DNA of 64,000 nt from Gnetum montanum (lineage: Eukaryota > Streptophyta > Gnetopsida > Gnetales > Gnetaceae): positions 679,766 to 743,765 of the forward strand of contig MNCI01010116.1 in assembly GCA_015680685.1 (NCBI GenBank), written 5' to 3'. The translations under genes were made by a program, and so were the position numbers. Numbering within the stretch: the stretch's first letter is position 1; every line of letters begins with the position of its first letter. The notes under the pieces are model-generated. The model was not told where the DNA came from. It saw nothing but the letters and a program-made list of their open reading frames with translations, and searched no databases. Shown piece by piece: positions 31,706 to 43,230 of this stretch.

Positions 31706-32109
31706 GAACTAAGGGCCCCAAATTATTAGCATAGGTGGCAATCTCCCCCATGACTGAATTACAAGGGAGAGATCCGAAATAATGAACGTCTATTTGAATT
31801 TCGTAGAAGTGCCCAACTTCTCCCATTTGATGTTCTTAGATTAAGGGGTGGAAGTTGGCGACGCTCATATTCCAATGTGTCTATGCCTTCGTTGTTAACA
31901 TGAGTTGTACTCCCAGTTCGTTCCATGCATATTAAGTTGCTCTTTCTAGTAGCTGTTAACCATGGGGTGTCTACTACTGGTGTGGTTGCTCCATACATGC
32001 ATCTTTGAATTTGTATCTCTTGGGCACACCGATTACATGGAAGAGATGCTGAACATTCTTCCATGTCATCACCCTTTGAGTCATTGTATGTGATGCATGG
32101 AACTTTTCT

Positions 32110-32500
32110 CTTCTCAATCTTTCCATAAATGTTTATCTTAGATATCTACAAGGAAAGATCACGGATCCCTAGGTACACATCTACTGTACTTAGCCATGAC
32201 CTTCCCATTATAAGTGGGAAGTCCCCTTCGTTGTTGTTAACTTCTATCACCAGGAAGTCAGCTGGGTAGGACCAACCACACACAGTGGTAACAATGTCCT
32301 CTACCAATCCCAAGGGAATGGTGATGGACTGGTCTGCCAGCTCTAGTTGGACGTTGCTCTTCTTAAGTTGGGGCAGGTTCTAGGCTTGGTACATCTCTCC
32401 TAAAATTAGGTTGACTCCAGAACCTGAGTCAAGAAGAGCCTTATGTGGTTCATTCTTGATGATTTGTAAATAGATTAAGGGGCTTCCAAGATTAGTTAGT
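32110..32500 (-). pseudogene. E1 aspartic protease remnant
   Basis: The minus strand reads ALLDSGSGVNLILGEMYQA (active-site DSG), then NVQLELADQSITIPLG, an ADFLVIEV block and FPLIMGRSWLSTVDVYLGI, the G(R)SWL block after the flap. This order is that of a gypsy retropepsin. One stop follows GEMYQA and others lie downstream. A Gln/Arg/Thr-rich tail runs to about 31760 without an RT. Confidence 0.75.
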
Positions 32501-33089
32501 TTCCTGGGAAGGTGGCCTACCTTGATCTAGTCAGTTACGGTACATGTTAACATAATCGTATGCGTACAACTCTGTTGTTGGATTGAAGGGTGCTCTGAAG
32601 TGTTAGATGGTGGAGGAGTGTACCTAGACTCAACCGCTTGTTGTTGCGAGAGCTTGTCTGGGCTTTTGGTTCTGAAGAAAGGTATTCTCTTTTTACAGTT
32701 GTCAGAACTAGTAGCAGGTTGAATGTTTACAGCTCTCGTAGCGTTACATTACTGCGGTTGAGTAGGGAGTTCCCCTTGCATTATTGGAGCAAGAGGTGTT
32801 ATGGGAACTACCAGTGAAAGAGGTGCGGATGGAGTTAGAGGATGATAAGTATGTGGGGTGCCTCCCGGAGGAGAAGAAGTCCTCCTAAAGTACTCCCAAA
32901 CTTGGTAGTGACATTGGAGAGTTGTGTGACTCATAGAGTCACTTGGACAAATTGGCTGCTGCACATAACAGCCGTAAGGATCAGGTTGCCGGTAAGGGTA
33001 CTGTTGTGTTGGCGGTGGCCTCCCCCATGACTGTGGGTATTGCCACTGCTAATGTTGTTCGATGGGTTGTGGTGGAGTTCCACTTAGAT

Positions 33090-35061
33090 AATATGTTAAT
33101 GGTTGGTGGAACTACCTTGGGTTACCTTGAGGATAAGGTAACCTTCGGGGTGTTTGCCGTTGGTTAAGTCTTGGGTTAAGTGCATACACCCCAGATTCCT
33201 GTAGATGTGAGATGATTGGACAACATCCCTTGGGATGATCATAATGGTAGATCTCACATCCACCGTCATCATCTGTGTATGAATCCACAACTTCATTGGA
33301 GATAGTAATTTTTCCCTTACCCTTGTTATGTGCAGGGCCTGAATCTCTCCACTTTTTCTTATCTTTGTCACTACTTCGTTCTGCCTTAAACTCTTCTACA
33401 ATTTTCAAGACAGTTTCAAGTTTGGAGTCTAAGGAATCCCACAATTAATCCATCTTAGCCGATACTTCTATTGTTAGTTTTTGAATCAGCAAGGTTTTTC
33501 TGTTCACCAACTCTTCGAGTGGTGACTCATCCTCTTCATCGCAAAATTTCACTTCCTTTTTCTGAAGTGAGGGATCACGGTTGTCTTCTTCCGCACTCTC
33601 TCTTTTTCATAGCTCCCCTTCTTCTTTTGCTACTTGTTCCAACAATCTTTGAACTTCATGGGATCTAAGTTCTGATAATCGCCCTTGGGCATAAGTCCCA
33701 AGAGTTCTTCTAGTCTCATGCCTTAGCCCATCTATGATGTGGCAAAGTTGATCCTATTGAGCGTATCCATGGCCCGGGCAACGATGTAACAATGTGTAGT
33801 AGCAGGCCATAGCAGCATCCAAGGGTTCATGAGTTCCTTGCTTCCAGCCTTGGATCTGCTTATGCAAATTAGACACTCTGGAGTACGTTTGATACTTATC
33901 GTTGAAGAGTTCTAACATCGTACTCCACCTCCGAATGGTTTCTGGTTCCAAGGACCGGTACCAACTCTCTGCTTCCTTAATGAGTGTCTTGGGAAACAAC
34001 TTAAGTTTTTGCCACTCGTTCTCTATGTTCTGCAAGGCATAGGCATCATGGAATGTCTGTAAATGATGCTGTGGATCAGCGTTGTATCCCCCCTTAAAGC
34101 GTGGGATATTGTTCATGTCTAAACACTTGATCCCACTATCTTTTAAATGCCTTGTGAGAATTTTTACTGCCTCCGTTATGTCAAGCATACTTCAGGTTGC
34201 AAGTAGGGGCTCGTCATGATCATCTCTTTCATGATGTCTGTGATGTCTTCGTTGTTCCCCACTTCCCCTTCGTTCATGTCCTTTTCCTCTCTCTTGACTC
34301 TCTCATCGAGGTCTCTCATTTTTCTTGCCTTTATCCTCTCCATTATGCTCTTTATGATTGCGCCCAGAGGTGGAAGGAGAGGGTGAGTGATGTGAAGAAG
34401 GGAAAGAAGAAGGAGAACCATCGCCATGACGATGCTTCTTGCCTTCTCTTCAATGGCTTCAGCCCCGATCGTGGTGACGATCTAAGTGCCCGTCCTTGTC
34501 TTTTGTTGTTGTTCCCTCTATTTGGTGTTCACGGGCATTAGAACCAGGGTTATGTATCATTGAGCGTAGGTTCTAATACCCCACCTCCTCACCATCGTTA
34601 AGAGGAGGAACATCATTTGTTAGAGGACCCGTTATAATGGGTCCATCATCTCTTATTTCACTAAGGACATGCGGGCTTTTGTCCTTCAACAGTGTATGTT
34701 GGCTCTCCTACCTTGAGTCCCTCATATGTTGTGCTTCTATGGGATAATAATCCCTTGAGTCAAACTCTTCTGCAACGTATTCAGCGTATAATTCCGTGAT
34801 GCCAATCTATGCCAAAGCACGAAGAAGCATGTTTGGGACTGCATGATCTGGGGGTAACACTATGTTACCTTGCAAATCCCTCCAGTGCATATGTTCATCT
34901 TGATAGAAGATAAAAGTAAAATTAGGAATATACTCATCGGGATGAGTATATTCCACCCTATATTGTTGAGGAACTAGTGGATTTAGGTTATGTGTTTTTG
35001 ATTGCCGACTATTCTTTGTATGATCCATAGGTGGTGAGTTGCTCTTATGAGAAGAAGACAT
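33090..35061 (-). pseudogene. E1 gag remnant
   Basis: It starts MSSSHKSNSPPMDHTKNS (35061) and includes VPQQYRVEYTHPDEYIPNF. The core 33754-34188 has the gag domain: FKGGYNADPQHHLQTFHDAY, AESWYRSLEPETIRRW and LLHRCPGHGYAQ. The C-terminal part has HNKGKGK and an acidic segment. The first 84 codons match the N-terminus in the plus-strand relative at 41365. A Ser/Arg/Lys-rich frame-disrupted section lies at 34200-34700. Several stops break it. Confidence 0.8.
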
Positions 35062-35186
35062 TGTTATCAGTGTGCGAATTTTACCATTATATAATTTTTT
35101 GTTTTAATTAATTAACCTGAAGGTTCGTTTAGGCTCCCAACGATGTGAGTGATATCCTATGTTCTATTCAGCGCACAAACACTTAG

Positions 35187-35205
35187 TCCCTGACAACGGT
35201 GCCAA
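35187..35205 (-). promoter_or_regulatory. Primer-binding site of E1
   Basis: On the minus strand TTGGCACCGTTGTCAGGGA directly follows the 5' LTR end CATCA. It matches the tRNA-Asp-type PBS TGGCGCCGTTGCCGGGGA of Athila/Tat elements with three changes. Confidence 0.8.
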
Positions 35206-36124
35206 TGATGAGTGGCAAGATACCCCTACACTCAACCATATGAATACGAGCGTAGCACATGCGATCCGGTCGAACTCCATAGACTAAGTGCCTACACGCC
35301 CCATGGGGCGCTTAGGGTTAATCATTTGTTGTCTTCCCAGACTTACTTGTAGTTGTCACGGTGTATGGTTAAGTAAGTCTGAGGTATATGATTTTCTATG
35401 GTTTTTATGTTTTATCTCCTATGCTATTGAGGTGAAGGGTTGAGAAACTAATTACTAACTCTAACTAATGAACTAAGTCTAAATTACCTAGCGTCAGCAT
35501 CCATTCCCACTTACCGTACATACCCTGAACCGATGCAACCGTGGCTACCAAATGCTAATTGTTGCTGGGATCACCACGCGTAACGCATGTACTCGAAGTG
35601 GTCGTATTGAGACACTTAACTAGGAGGAAAGGGTTGAGAGACTCTAATCTAGCCTAAGTGCAATGAGCATCCATTCCTTGATTATCCGTACACATCCTTA
35701 AATGCTCGTAATCAAGTCGTACTTATTCCTCATTACTAGGAGATAAGGGTGAGAGAGAAAGCAATAAATAACATTAAATAAAATCCTATTCCATGCACTG
35801 CAAGGTTTATCTAGGAAGTTCATCTTTATTGTCGTACACAACTTGTGTTCAGGTACAATGTTGCTCAAATAAAGATCCGTTCACTTTAGGACTCCACCTG
35901 CGGGCATATGGAAAATATTTTATCTCTGGAGTGATCAATCTGCCAAAGTTTCCCTACTTCTAGCCTAGGATGAGGAAACAAGGGAGAGCTACCTCTTATT
36001 TATAGATATGATGACGCACCGTGATATCGCGTACGTGATATCGCAGGGGATGACGCGATATCGCGTACGTGATATTGCATGGGATGCGATATCGCAACGG
36101 CTGATGCAATATCGTGTCTCATCA
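35206..36124 (-). repeat. 5' LTR of E1
   Basis: A complete 919-bp LTR, TGATGAGTGGCAAGATACC to CTCATCA. The palindrome cluster lies at 36018-36116 (several GATATCGCG and CGCGATATCGCG units), with TATTTATAG (TATA on the minus strand) just inside it near 35998-36006. Confidence 0.9.
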
Positions 36125-36129
36125 AAAGC

Positions 36130-37015
36130 CTTAGGAACTAGAGCTCAAAAGTTGAGAAGACATCTCAAAGAAATAGAAGATGTCTTGGCCAAGAGGAATT
36201 CAATCATATGAATATGTCTTTCAAAAATAGGAGATATCTCCTCTGGAAAGAAGATGTATCCTCAAAGACATTCCATTTTGAAAGGAGGCATCTTCTCAAA
36301 GTTGAGGCTGAATTCAAAGAGATATCCCAATCTCAAAGGAGACATCTACACTAGTTGTTGAATAGCTATTGCATGAATTCTGAGGTGTTTGTAAAAACTT
36401 CAAGGCTATAAGTAGAATCCAAACTCTTGGGAATTATTCAAGCATTCTCAATATCAAAGCTATCATTATCTATCTTATGTTGTTGTACTTGTGTACTTGA
36501 ATTGTCACATCATTTGTTAGATTTGTTGTGAAACTCTACTTCATTGTATAAGAAATTTGTAAATTGAGTTACACTCTCTCCTTGTGGTTCTTTTTCTTTT
36601 TTTACTACCCTAAGGGGTTAATGTGCTTCTCACAAGAAGGCATCTTTTAGATCTTGTCGGGATCCTATGAGATTGAGTTGTTTTGTTGTGTCAAAACACT
36701 CCAAAGTGGAGCACGATTTTGTAAAGTTTGTGGTGTCCTTTAAACCATTCTTGATCTTGTTGGGGTCTTACGAGATTGAGAGTTGTCACAATGATGAAAC
36801 TCTCCTTAGCAGAGCTTAAACTTTGTAAAGGTTGTGATGTCCTCTAAACCACATTTTTGAAGAAAAAAATTTTGGAGGTATGCAAGGAATCTACCCTCCG
36901 AGTGTGAACTACCCAAGTTGGGAAACCATGTAATTCTTGTGTTTTGTGTAACAGGTGTTTCTTATGATTTGGGAAACTTATTCCCCCCTCCCCGCTTCTA
37001 AGTTCTCGATCCTCA
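36130..37015 (+). repeat. 5' LTR of copia-Z, right part
   Basis: It continues the LTR after the E1 insertion. The U3 holds many copies of AGACATCT/AGATGTCT-like hexamers (36150-36350), and a CTATAAGTAG TATA-like box lies near 36409. An internal duplication of about 120 bp (two GATCTTGT(C/T)GGG...CCTCTAAACC units, 36650-36860) is also in the 3' LTR. It ends GATCCTCA. Confidence 0.85.
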
Positions 37016-37017
37016 AG

Positions 37018-37030
37018 TGGTATCAGAGCC
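37018..37030 (+). promoter_or_regulatory. Primer-binding site of copia-Z
   Basis: TGGTATCAGAGCC, two bases after the LTR, is the standard tRNA-Met(i) PBS of plant copia elements, here unmutated. Confidence 0.9.
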
Positions 37031-37070
37031 TAGTACTCTTGTTCTCCACAACAACATTCAAGAGTGAACT

Positions 37071-37350
37071 ATGGAGGGAACATTATACACCAAGGCACCT
37101 ATGTTCAATGGGTTCAATTTTGCCTAGTGGAAGGCAAGGATGTAGGGCCTCTTTGAATCAATGGATTTTGAGGTTTGGGAGTCCATTCTCAAAGGATACA
37201 CACCACCAATTAACAATGCAATAAAGGCCCTCAAACCACAAAGCAAGTGGATGTCACAAGAAAGAGATAATTTTATGTACAATTCCAAAGCAAAAAATTG
37301 TTTATATTATGCTATTGATTTATTTTGGCTAATGACTTTACAACATTTGG
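37071..37350 (+). pseudogene. copia-Z gag remnant
   Basis: MEGTLYTKAPMFNGFNFA, then WKARM, FESMDFEVWESILKGYTPPI and KALKPQSKWMSQERDNF form the start of a copia gag of the Y-x-x-W type. In-frame stops occur after FNFA and before GLFES. The rest of gag and all of pol are absent; 37400-38125 is AT-rich non-coding filler before the PPT. Confidence 0.75.
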
Positions 37351-38129
37351 TTTTAATTTCTATTGCAGATAAACTGGAAGGCTTGGCTTAGTTATATTTG
37401 AATTGGTTATGGATCATTAACTTGAGGGTGGCTCTTAAATGGAATTTGTTTTGACAACCCTCCGAAACAATGTTACAAAATGCACTCAAATATGTTTGTA
37501 TCTTTATGATAGCATCATGAATATATTTTCTTAAAAGTTCTCACATTTTCATTGTGAAATTTTGAAAATGAATGGATATTATATCACAAATTGTTTTTCA
37601 AAATGTGGAGAACCTATAACTTGCATACCTCTTGATCTGATTTGATCTAAATATCTCTTATGTGTTAGATATGTTTAAAATCCTATGGTACTTACTATGT
37701 ATTGATGAAAATTGTGCATTCTCTTGGTCTATCTAGTTGCTCTACTCTACTCCTTTTAGATCATGTCCAAAAAAGGGGAGATATATTTGATATTAACAGG
37801 ACATTATTAGAATATTTGTTTGTCAAATAAAATGATATTAGTGGGGCATTTGATTGTTAGATAAAATGATATTAGTGGGACATTTGATTGTAAGATAAAA
37901 TGCTATCATTTATGAATATGTGAGCATGATGTGATGTAAAATAACGTGAATGATTGTGAGTTAGTACACTTTGGAATCTAACGGCTATATTCATATGAAT
38001 AATTGTGATTTATTGAACTTTGGAATTTGATGGGTACATTTAAACTGATGACATGAATGATATTGAAAATGTATGACTTAATGATTTATGTGAGATTACT
38101 AAACCATTTTCTTAAGTTTTAGACCACCA

Positions 38130-38142
38130 AAAAGTGGGAGAT
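38130..38142 (+). promoter_or_regulatory. Polypurine tract of copia-Z
   Basis: AAAAGTGGGAGAT immediately precedes TGTTGACC, the 3' LTR start, in the typical copia form. Confidence 0.85.
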
Positions 38143-39266
38143 TGTTGACCTTTTGGTATGCCAAAACGTTAAGGAAAATGGAGAACAAAGGATGTTTGTT
38201 GTGGATGTTGTATTTACAAGACAAGAACAAGAACTCCACATCATGGACAAGGACTCAAAGAAGCATGGTTATCAAAGTAAAAGACTTCATAGGAAAAATG
38301 AGAGCATGGACAAGTACAAAGACTACAAGCTAAATGAAGTTGCTCTAGGGATTGAGAGGAAGCTAAATCAATAAGAGAAAGCCTCATAAACTAGAGCTTA
38401 AGAGTTGAGAAGACAGCTCCAAGAAATAGAAGACGTCTTGGCCAAGGGGAAGTTAATCACAAAAAGACATATCTCAAAAATATGAAATGTCTCCTTTGGA
38501 AAGAAGACATCTTCCCAAAGATGTCCCATTTTGAAAGAATTCATCTCCCTAGAGTTGAGGTTGAATTTAGAGAGATGTCCAAATCTCAAACTAGATGTCT
38601 ACACTAGTTGTTGAATAGCTGTTGCACGAATTTTGAGGTGTTTTCAGAAACTCCGAGGCTATAAGTAGAGTCAAAAATCTTGAGAATTATGTATGAATTA
38701 TCAACATCAAAGCTATCATTATCTATCTTATGATGTTGTACATGTGTACTTGAATTGTCACATCATTTGTTAGATTTGTTATGGAATTGTGTTTCATTAT
38801 ACAAGGAATTTGTAAATTGAGTTACACTCTCTCCTTGTGGTTCTTTTTCTATTCTTGTTTCCCTAAGGGGTTAATGTGCTTCTTATCAGAAGTCATCCTT
38901 TTAAAGCTTGTTAGGATCTTGCAGGATTGAGTTGTTTTGCTACATCAAAACACTCTAGAGTGGAGCTCTATTTTGTAAAGGTTGTGGTATCCTTTAAACC
39001 AATCATGAGCTTGTTGGGATCTTGCAAGGTTGAGAGTTCTCATAGTGATGAAACTCTCCTTAGCAGAGCTCAAACTTTGTAAAGGTTGTGGTGTCCTCTA
39101 AACCACATTTTGGAAGAAACAAAGTCTAGAGGTGTGCAAGGAATCTACCCTCTTAAGTGTGGACTATCCAAGTTGGGGAACCACGTAATTCTTGTGTTTT
39201 ATGTAACAGGTGTTGCTTGAGATTGGGAAAACTTATTCATCCCCCCCTCTAAGTTCTTGATCCTCA
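38143..39266 (+). repeat. 3' LTR of copia-Z
   Basis: A full-length 1124-bp LTR, TGTTGACC to GATCCTCA, aligning with 28715-28953 plus 36130-37015 with scattered differences. AAATC follows. Confidence 0.9.
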
Positions 39267-39271
39267 AAATC

Positions 39272-39450
39272 AACTAATAGTTGGAAGGAAATGTTGGGAA
39301 TGGTGTAAGAATTTGGCTTGTTGGACAGGTATGTTTATGGCTTCCATAGGTAAGTTGACTCTAGCTAAATCTATTTTCTTAAGAATTCTCATTTATAGTG
39401 CATTGGTTTTTAATTTCCTAGCCCAATTTGTGTTGCAAGTCAATTAGATT
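39272..39450 (+). pseudogene. LINE RT segment, tandem copy 2, right part
   Basis: It resumes at AACTAATAGTTGGAAGG, the sequence expected after the copia-Z target site. It encodes GMFMASIGKLTLAKSIF, then ILIYSALVFN. Confidence 0.75.
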
Positions 39451-40380
39451 GTATCAATTAGATGACACTGATTGTTTTCTCGACATCTATCCATGTGGTT
39501 AAAAAGGTAATGTAGGTTTTGAATGTATTTTATCAATCAACAGGGCTTGAAGTCATTTGGAACAAGATAGAGCTTTTTCATTTGGGATGCTTGACAAAAA
39601 TATTTGAGCATATTAGGAATATTTTTTTGATATACTTTTGGCCCACTCCTAGCTACCTATTTATGGCAGTGTTTATTCTATAGACAAAATCAACTAATAG
39701 TTTGGAGGGAGTGTTGGAAAAGATGCAGAAGGAGTTGGCCTCTTGGAGAGGTATGTTTATGTATTCTATAGGTAAGTTGACTCTAGTTAAATCTATTCTC
39801 TTGAGCATTCTCACTTATAGTGCATTGATTTTCAATTCCCTAGCCCAATTTGTGTTGTAGGTTAACTAGATTGTGAGGATTTTTCTGGTCTGATGAAAAG
39901 GAGCATCACTGATTTCATTAATTTCTTGGGATAATGTTGCTATCCCAGATCATGTAGGTGGTTGTGGACTTCTAAATTTTAGGATGTAGGCTTACATTCT
40001 AGCTACTAAGCTAGCTTGGGGAGGTTTGATCCTGGGCAAACAAGCCTTAGGTTAATTGTTTTTGAATTTGCTATTCTAATTTGTAAACTTGTCCAACTAG
40101 AGCCTTAAAGATATAGAAAATTATTAGGAGATGATGGAATTTTCTTCATTCACTTAGGTGTTGGGAATTTGGGGAAGCAGACATTCTAGTGAAAGGTCTT
40201 CTAGTAGGATAAGCTCATAAAAAATGATTAGAGAAGTTTTCTTTAAGTAGTCACGTTATTGCACTATGGTCCAGGGGCACATGTAAAGGTTTAGTAAGAG
40301 GTAGTGGAGAATTCCATTAGTCTTTCATGATGATAACAAACATGGCCAATTCACCAAAATTCTTAACATATTTAAAAGAC
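39451..40380 (+). pseudogene. LINE RT segment, tandem copy 3 and C-terminal region
   Basis: It repeats the RT segment (KELASWRGMFMYSIGKLTLV, SILTYSALIFN) and then runs past the end of copies 1 and 2 into the ORF2 C-terminal region: GGCGLLNFRM, then AYILATKLAWG. It ends near 40380 without a visible poly(A). Stops and frame changes are frequent. Confidence 0.7.
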
Positions 40381-40415
40381 ATAGACCCTATAATTTAGCC
40401 CATGAAGATACCTTA

Positions 40416-41226
40416 TGATAAGCCACGATATCACGTCCGCGATATCGTGGCCTTTCATGTGATATCACATACGTGATATTGTGGCCTACCTCATTACCTA
40501 TAAATAAGAGGCAGGTGCACTTGGTTTGCATGGTTACTCTTACTCCCTTACCCAAACTCTTGCCTTTTCTCCCTCTCAGAGTTAGAATTATTTTTGCGTG
40601 CCCACAGTAAGAGTAATAAAGTGAATGGATCTTTATTTGAGCATTGTGTACCTGAGCACACCTTGTGTATGGCAATAAAGATGAACTTTTTGATAAACCT
40701 TGAAGCATTCAAAATAGATTAATTAATTTCAATTACTGTTACTTAATGCTTTCCTTAGTTAATTAATGATTCTCTCTCACCTTGCAACTCTCCTAAGTAA
40801 GCACACATAGTACGATCACTTCGAGCATGCATGTAACACTTGGTAACCCAGTAACGATTAGCGTTTGGTAATCCCAGTAGTGTTGCACTGGTTCAGGATG
40901 TGTACGACAAGTGAGAATGGATACTGGTGTTAGGATTAGTTAGATCCTAGTTAATAAGTAGTCAAATTAAATTAGTTACTTAGTTATCTCTCTCCTCCCT
41001 TATTAGTAGCAGGACATAAAAACACAAAAAAGTATAAAAATCATATGTCTTAAGTTTACTTAACCATACAATTGTGACATACAAGTAAGCTTGGGAAGAC
41101 AATGATTGATCAACCCATTCTTGTTTCACAAAGGTGTATAAGCACTTAGTCATTGGAATTCGACTGGATCATGCGTGGACACTTGTATTCGTATGGTTGA
41201 GCGTAGGGATACCTCATCGCTAATCA
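40416..41226 (+). repeat. LTR of E3, a plus-strand relative of E1
   Basis: It starts TGATAAGCCACGATATCACG and ends CTCATCGCTAATCA. The order in sense is a palindrome cluster (40425-40480), a CTATAAATAAG TATA box (about 40499), R/U5, then the PBS. U5 aligns in reverse with E1 (for example GATACCTCATC versus GGTATCTTGCCACTCATCA). Confidence 0.8.
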
Positions 41227-41247
41227 TTGGTGTCACTACCGAGGACT
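41227..41247 (+). promoter_or_regulatory. Primer-binding site of E3 (degenerate)
   Basis: TTGGTGTCACTACCGAGGAC follows the LTR and is a decayed form of the tRNA-Asp PBS TGGCGCCGTTGCCGGGGA. Confidence 0.65.
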
Positions 41248-41364
41248 TTGTTGTTTGCGCGCTAACCAGAACATAGGAAATCTTTGACATCGTTGGAACA
41301 AACCTTTGGGGTTGGTTAAAGAAAAATAATAAATAATAATACATTGCACACTGAATAGACAATC

Positions 41365-43230
41365 ATGTCTCCTTCTTCATACGAAAGTGTTTCATCACCT
41401 AGGTCTGATACAGGGAACAATAAGAGGCATAGTACACATGATAATCCACTAGTCCCTCAATAGTTTCATGTGGTATATGTTCATCCCAATGAATATGTAT
41501 CGAAATTTACCTTTATCCTCCGCTAGGATGAACAACTGTGTTTGCGAGATTTAGAAGGTAACATAGTGTTACCTCCTAATTGCTTTGTCCCGGGCATGCT
41601 TTTTCATGATCTCACATGAATTGGTATGCAACACTTACAGGAAGAGGACATTGTGCATGATCATGACTCGAGAGAGTATCGATCCACAGAGGCACAACAT
41701 CAAAGGGATGTACAATAGGAGAGATGTCATGAATCCATGAAGGGAAAGTTGTCGTAGAATGTCCCACATGTTGTAAGCGAAAATAAGGGTGGTGAACTTG
41801 CCTCAGGCAGTCGACCACACAATGATGTTCCTCCTATTGACTTCAGTCAAGGGGTTGGGTATCAGAATCTCTACTCAACTATCCATCACCCAGATTCTGG
41901 TACCGATAGACATAAAGGATCTAAAAAAGGAACACAAACACATGACAAAGATGGACATTCCGATTGTAACTGCGATCAAGGTCGCAACCACTGAAGAGAA
42001 GAAAGTAGACACCATTGTGGTGATGGTCCTCCTTCTTCTTCACCTTTATCATCTCCTTCATCCTCTCCTTCAGGATCTGGATGCAATCACAAAGAAAAAG
42101 ACTATGAGGATAAGGATAAGTGAAATAGGAGTTATAGACAAAATATTCAAGAAAGGGGATGAGGACACTCTAGAGGAACACACCATGAAAGAAGGAAGAG
42201 TAGGGAATAACATGGGCATCATAGATGCCATAGATGAGACGATCACTATGAACCCCTACTCACTACTCGAAGTATGTTAGACATAACTGAGGCCGTTAGG
42301 ATCCCAACAAGGCACCAAAAGGATAGTAGGATCAAGAGATTAGACATGAACAATATCCAATGATTGGAAGGGGGATACAACACTGATCCTCAAAATAATC
42401 TACAAGCAATTCATGATGCATGTGCCTTACAAAACATAGAGAACGAACAGCAAAAATTAAAGTTGTTTCCATAGATGCTAATCAAAGAAGCGGAAGGCTG
42501 GTATCGATTTTTAGAATCGGAATCCATTCGTAGGTGGAGTACCATGTTAGAATTGTTCAACGATAAGTACCAAATGTACTCTCGAGTATCCAACCTACAA
42601 AAGAAAATCCAAGGCTAGAAACAAGGAGGACATGAACCCTTGGATGCTACCATGGGCCGATATTATGCATTATTACATCATTGTCCCGACCATGGGTATT
42701 CGAAGAGGGATCAACTACGCCATCTCGTAGATGGGCTTAGGCATGAAATGCGAAGAACCCTTGGGACTTATGCCCAAGGAAGACTATCTGAGCTTAGGAC
42801 CCATCAAGTACAAAGATTATTGGAGCAAGTTGCTAAAGAGGAAGGTGAGTTATGGAAAAGAGAGAGTGTAGAGGAATATAACAGAGATCCTTCCCTCCAA
42901 AAGAAGGGAGTAAGATTTTGTGAGGATGAAGAAGAGTCACCACTTGAAGAGATGGTGAATACAAAAACTTTACCCATTCAAAAACTTGCATCAGAAGTAT
43001 CAGCAAAGGTGGACCAAATGTGGGACTCCTGAGATTATAAATTTCAAATTGTTCTCAAAGTAGTAGAGGAGTCTAGAGAGCAAGGTAGTGAACAGGAAAA
43101 GAAAAAAAAAGAGAGAAGCAGAATATGCACATAACAAGGGTAAGGGCAAAGTTGCCATCATCGAAGAGGTTGTGGATTTGGATACAGACAATGATAGTGG
43201 ATGCGAGATATGTCCAATATATTAACCTTT
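41365..43230 (+). pseudogene. E3 gag remnant
   Basis: It starts MSPSSYESVSSPRSDTGN, with NIVLPPNCFVPGMLFHDL matching the E1 gag N-terminus. It later carries a basic segment and the core WSTMLELFN / LHHCPDHGYSKRDQLRHLVD. The 130-codon open stretch 42640-43032 has LRHEMRRTLGTYAQGRLSEL and a Lys/Glu-rich tail ending NKGKGK. Many stops and frameshifts occur between 41450 and 42630. Confidence 0.75.

Larger units (their letters stand above)
28954..36124 (-). mobile_element. Ty3/gypsy element with tRNA-Asp PBS (E1), in the copia-Z LTR
   Basis: LTRs start TGATGAG and end CTCATCA on the plus strand, and AAAGC flanks both ends. On the minus strand the order is 5' LTR (35206-36124), a TTGGCACCGTTGTCAGGGA PBS, gag, protease, an A-rich minisatellite, 1.7 kb of non-coding DNA, PPT and 3' LTR (28954-29660). 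RT and integrase are missing, so it is non-autonomous. The PBS type and gag sequence suggest the Athila/Tat group; this is by resemblance only. The low-coordinate LTR contains an assembly N. Confidence 0.9.
28715..39266 (+). mobile_element. Copia-type LTR element (copia-Z), internally deleted
   Basis: AAATC flanks both ends (28710-28714 and 39267-39271), a perfect 5-bp target duplication, and the LINE sequence reads through across them. LTRs of about 1124 bp bound only 1.1 kb of internal sequence with a PBS, a gag remnant and a PPT but no integrase, RT or RNase H. It is therefore a non-autonomous deletion derivative. Its 5' LTR is split by a 7.2-kb gypsy element. LTR starts are TATTGACC (5') and TGTTGACC (3'). 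Confidence 0.9.

Noticed and set aside
31386-31826. 146-codon minus-strand frame with repeated FVLH/FVLQ units
   Set aside because: It is the translation of the A-rich minisatellite, not a protein gene.
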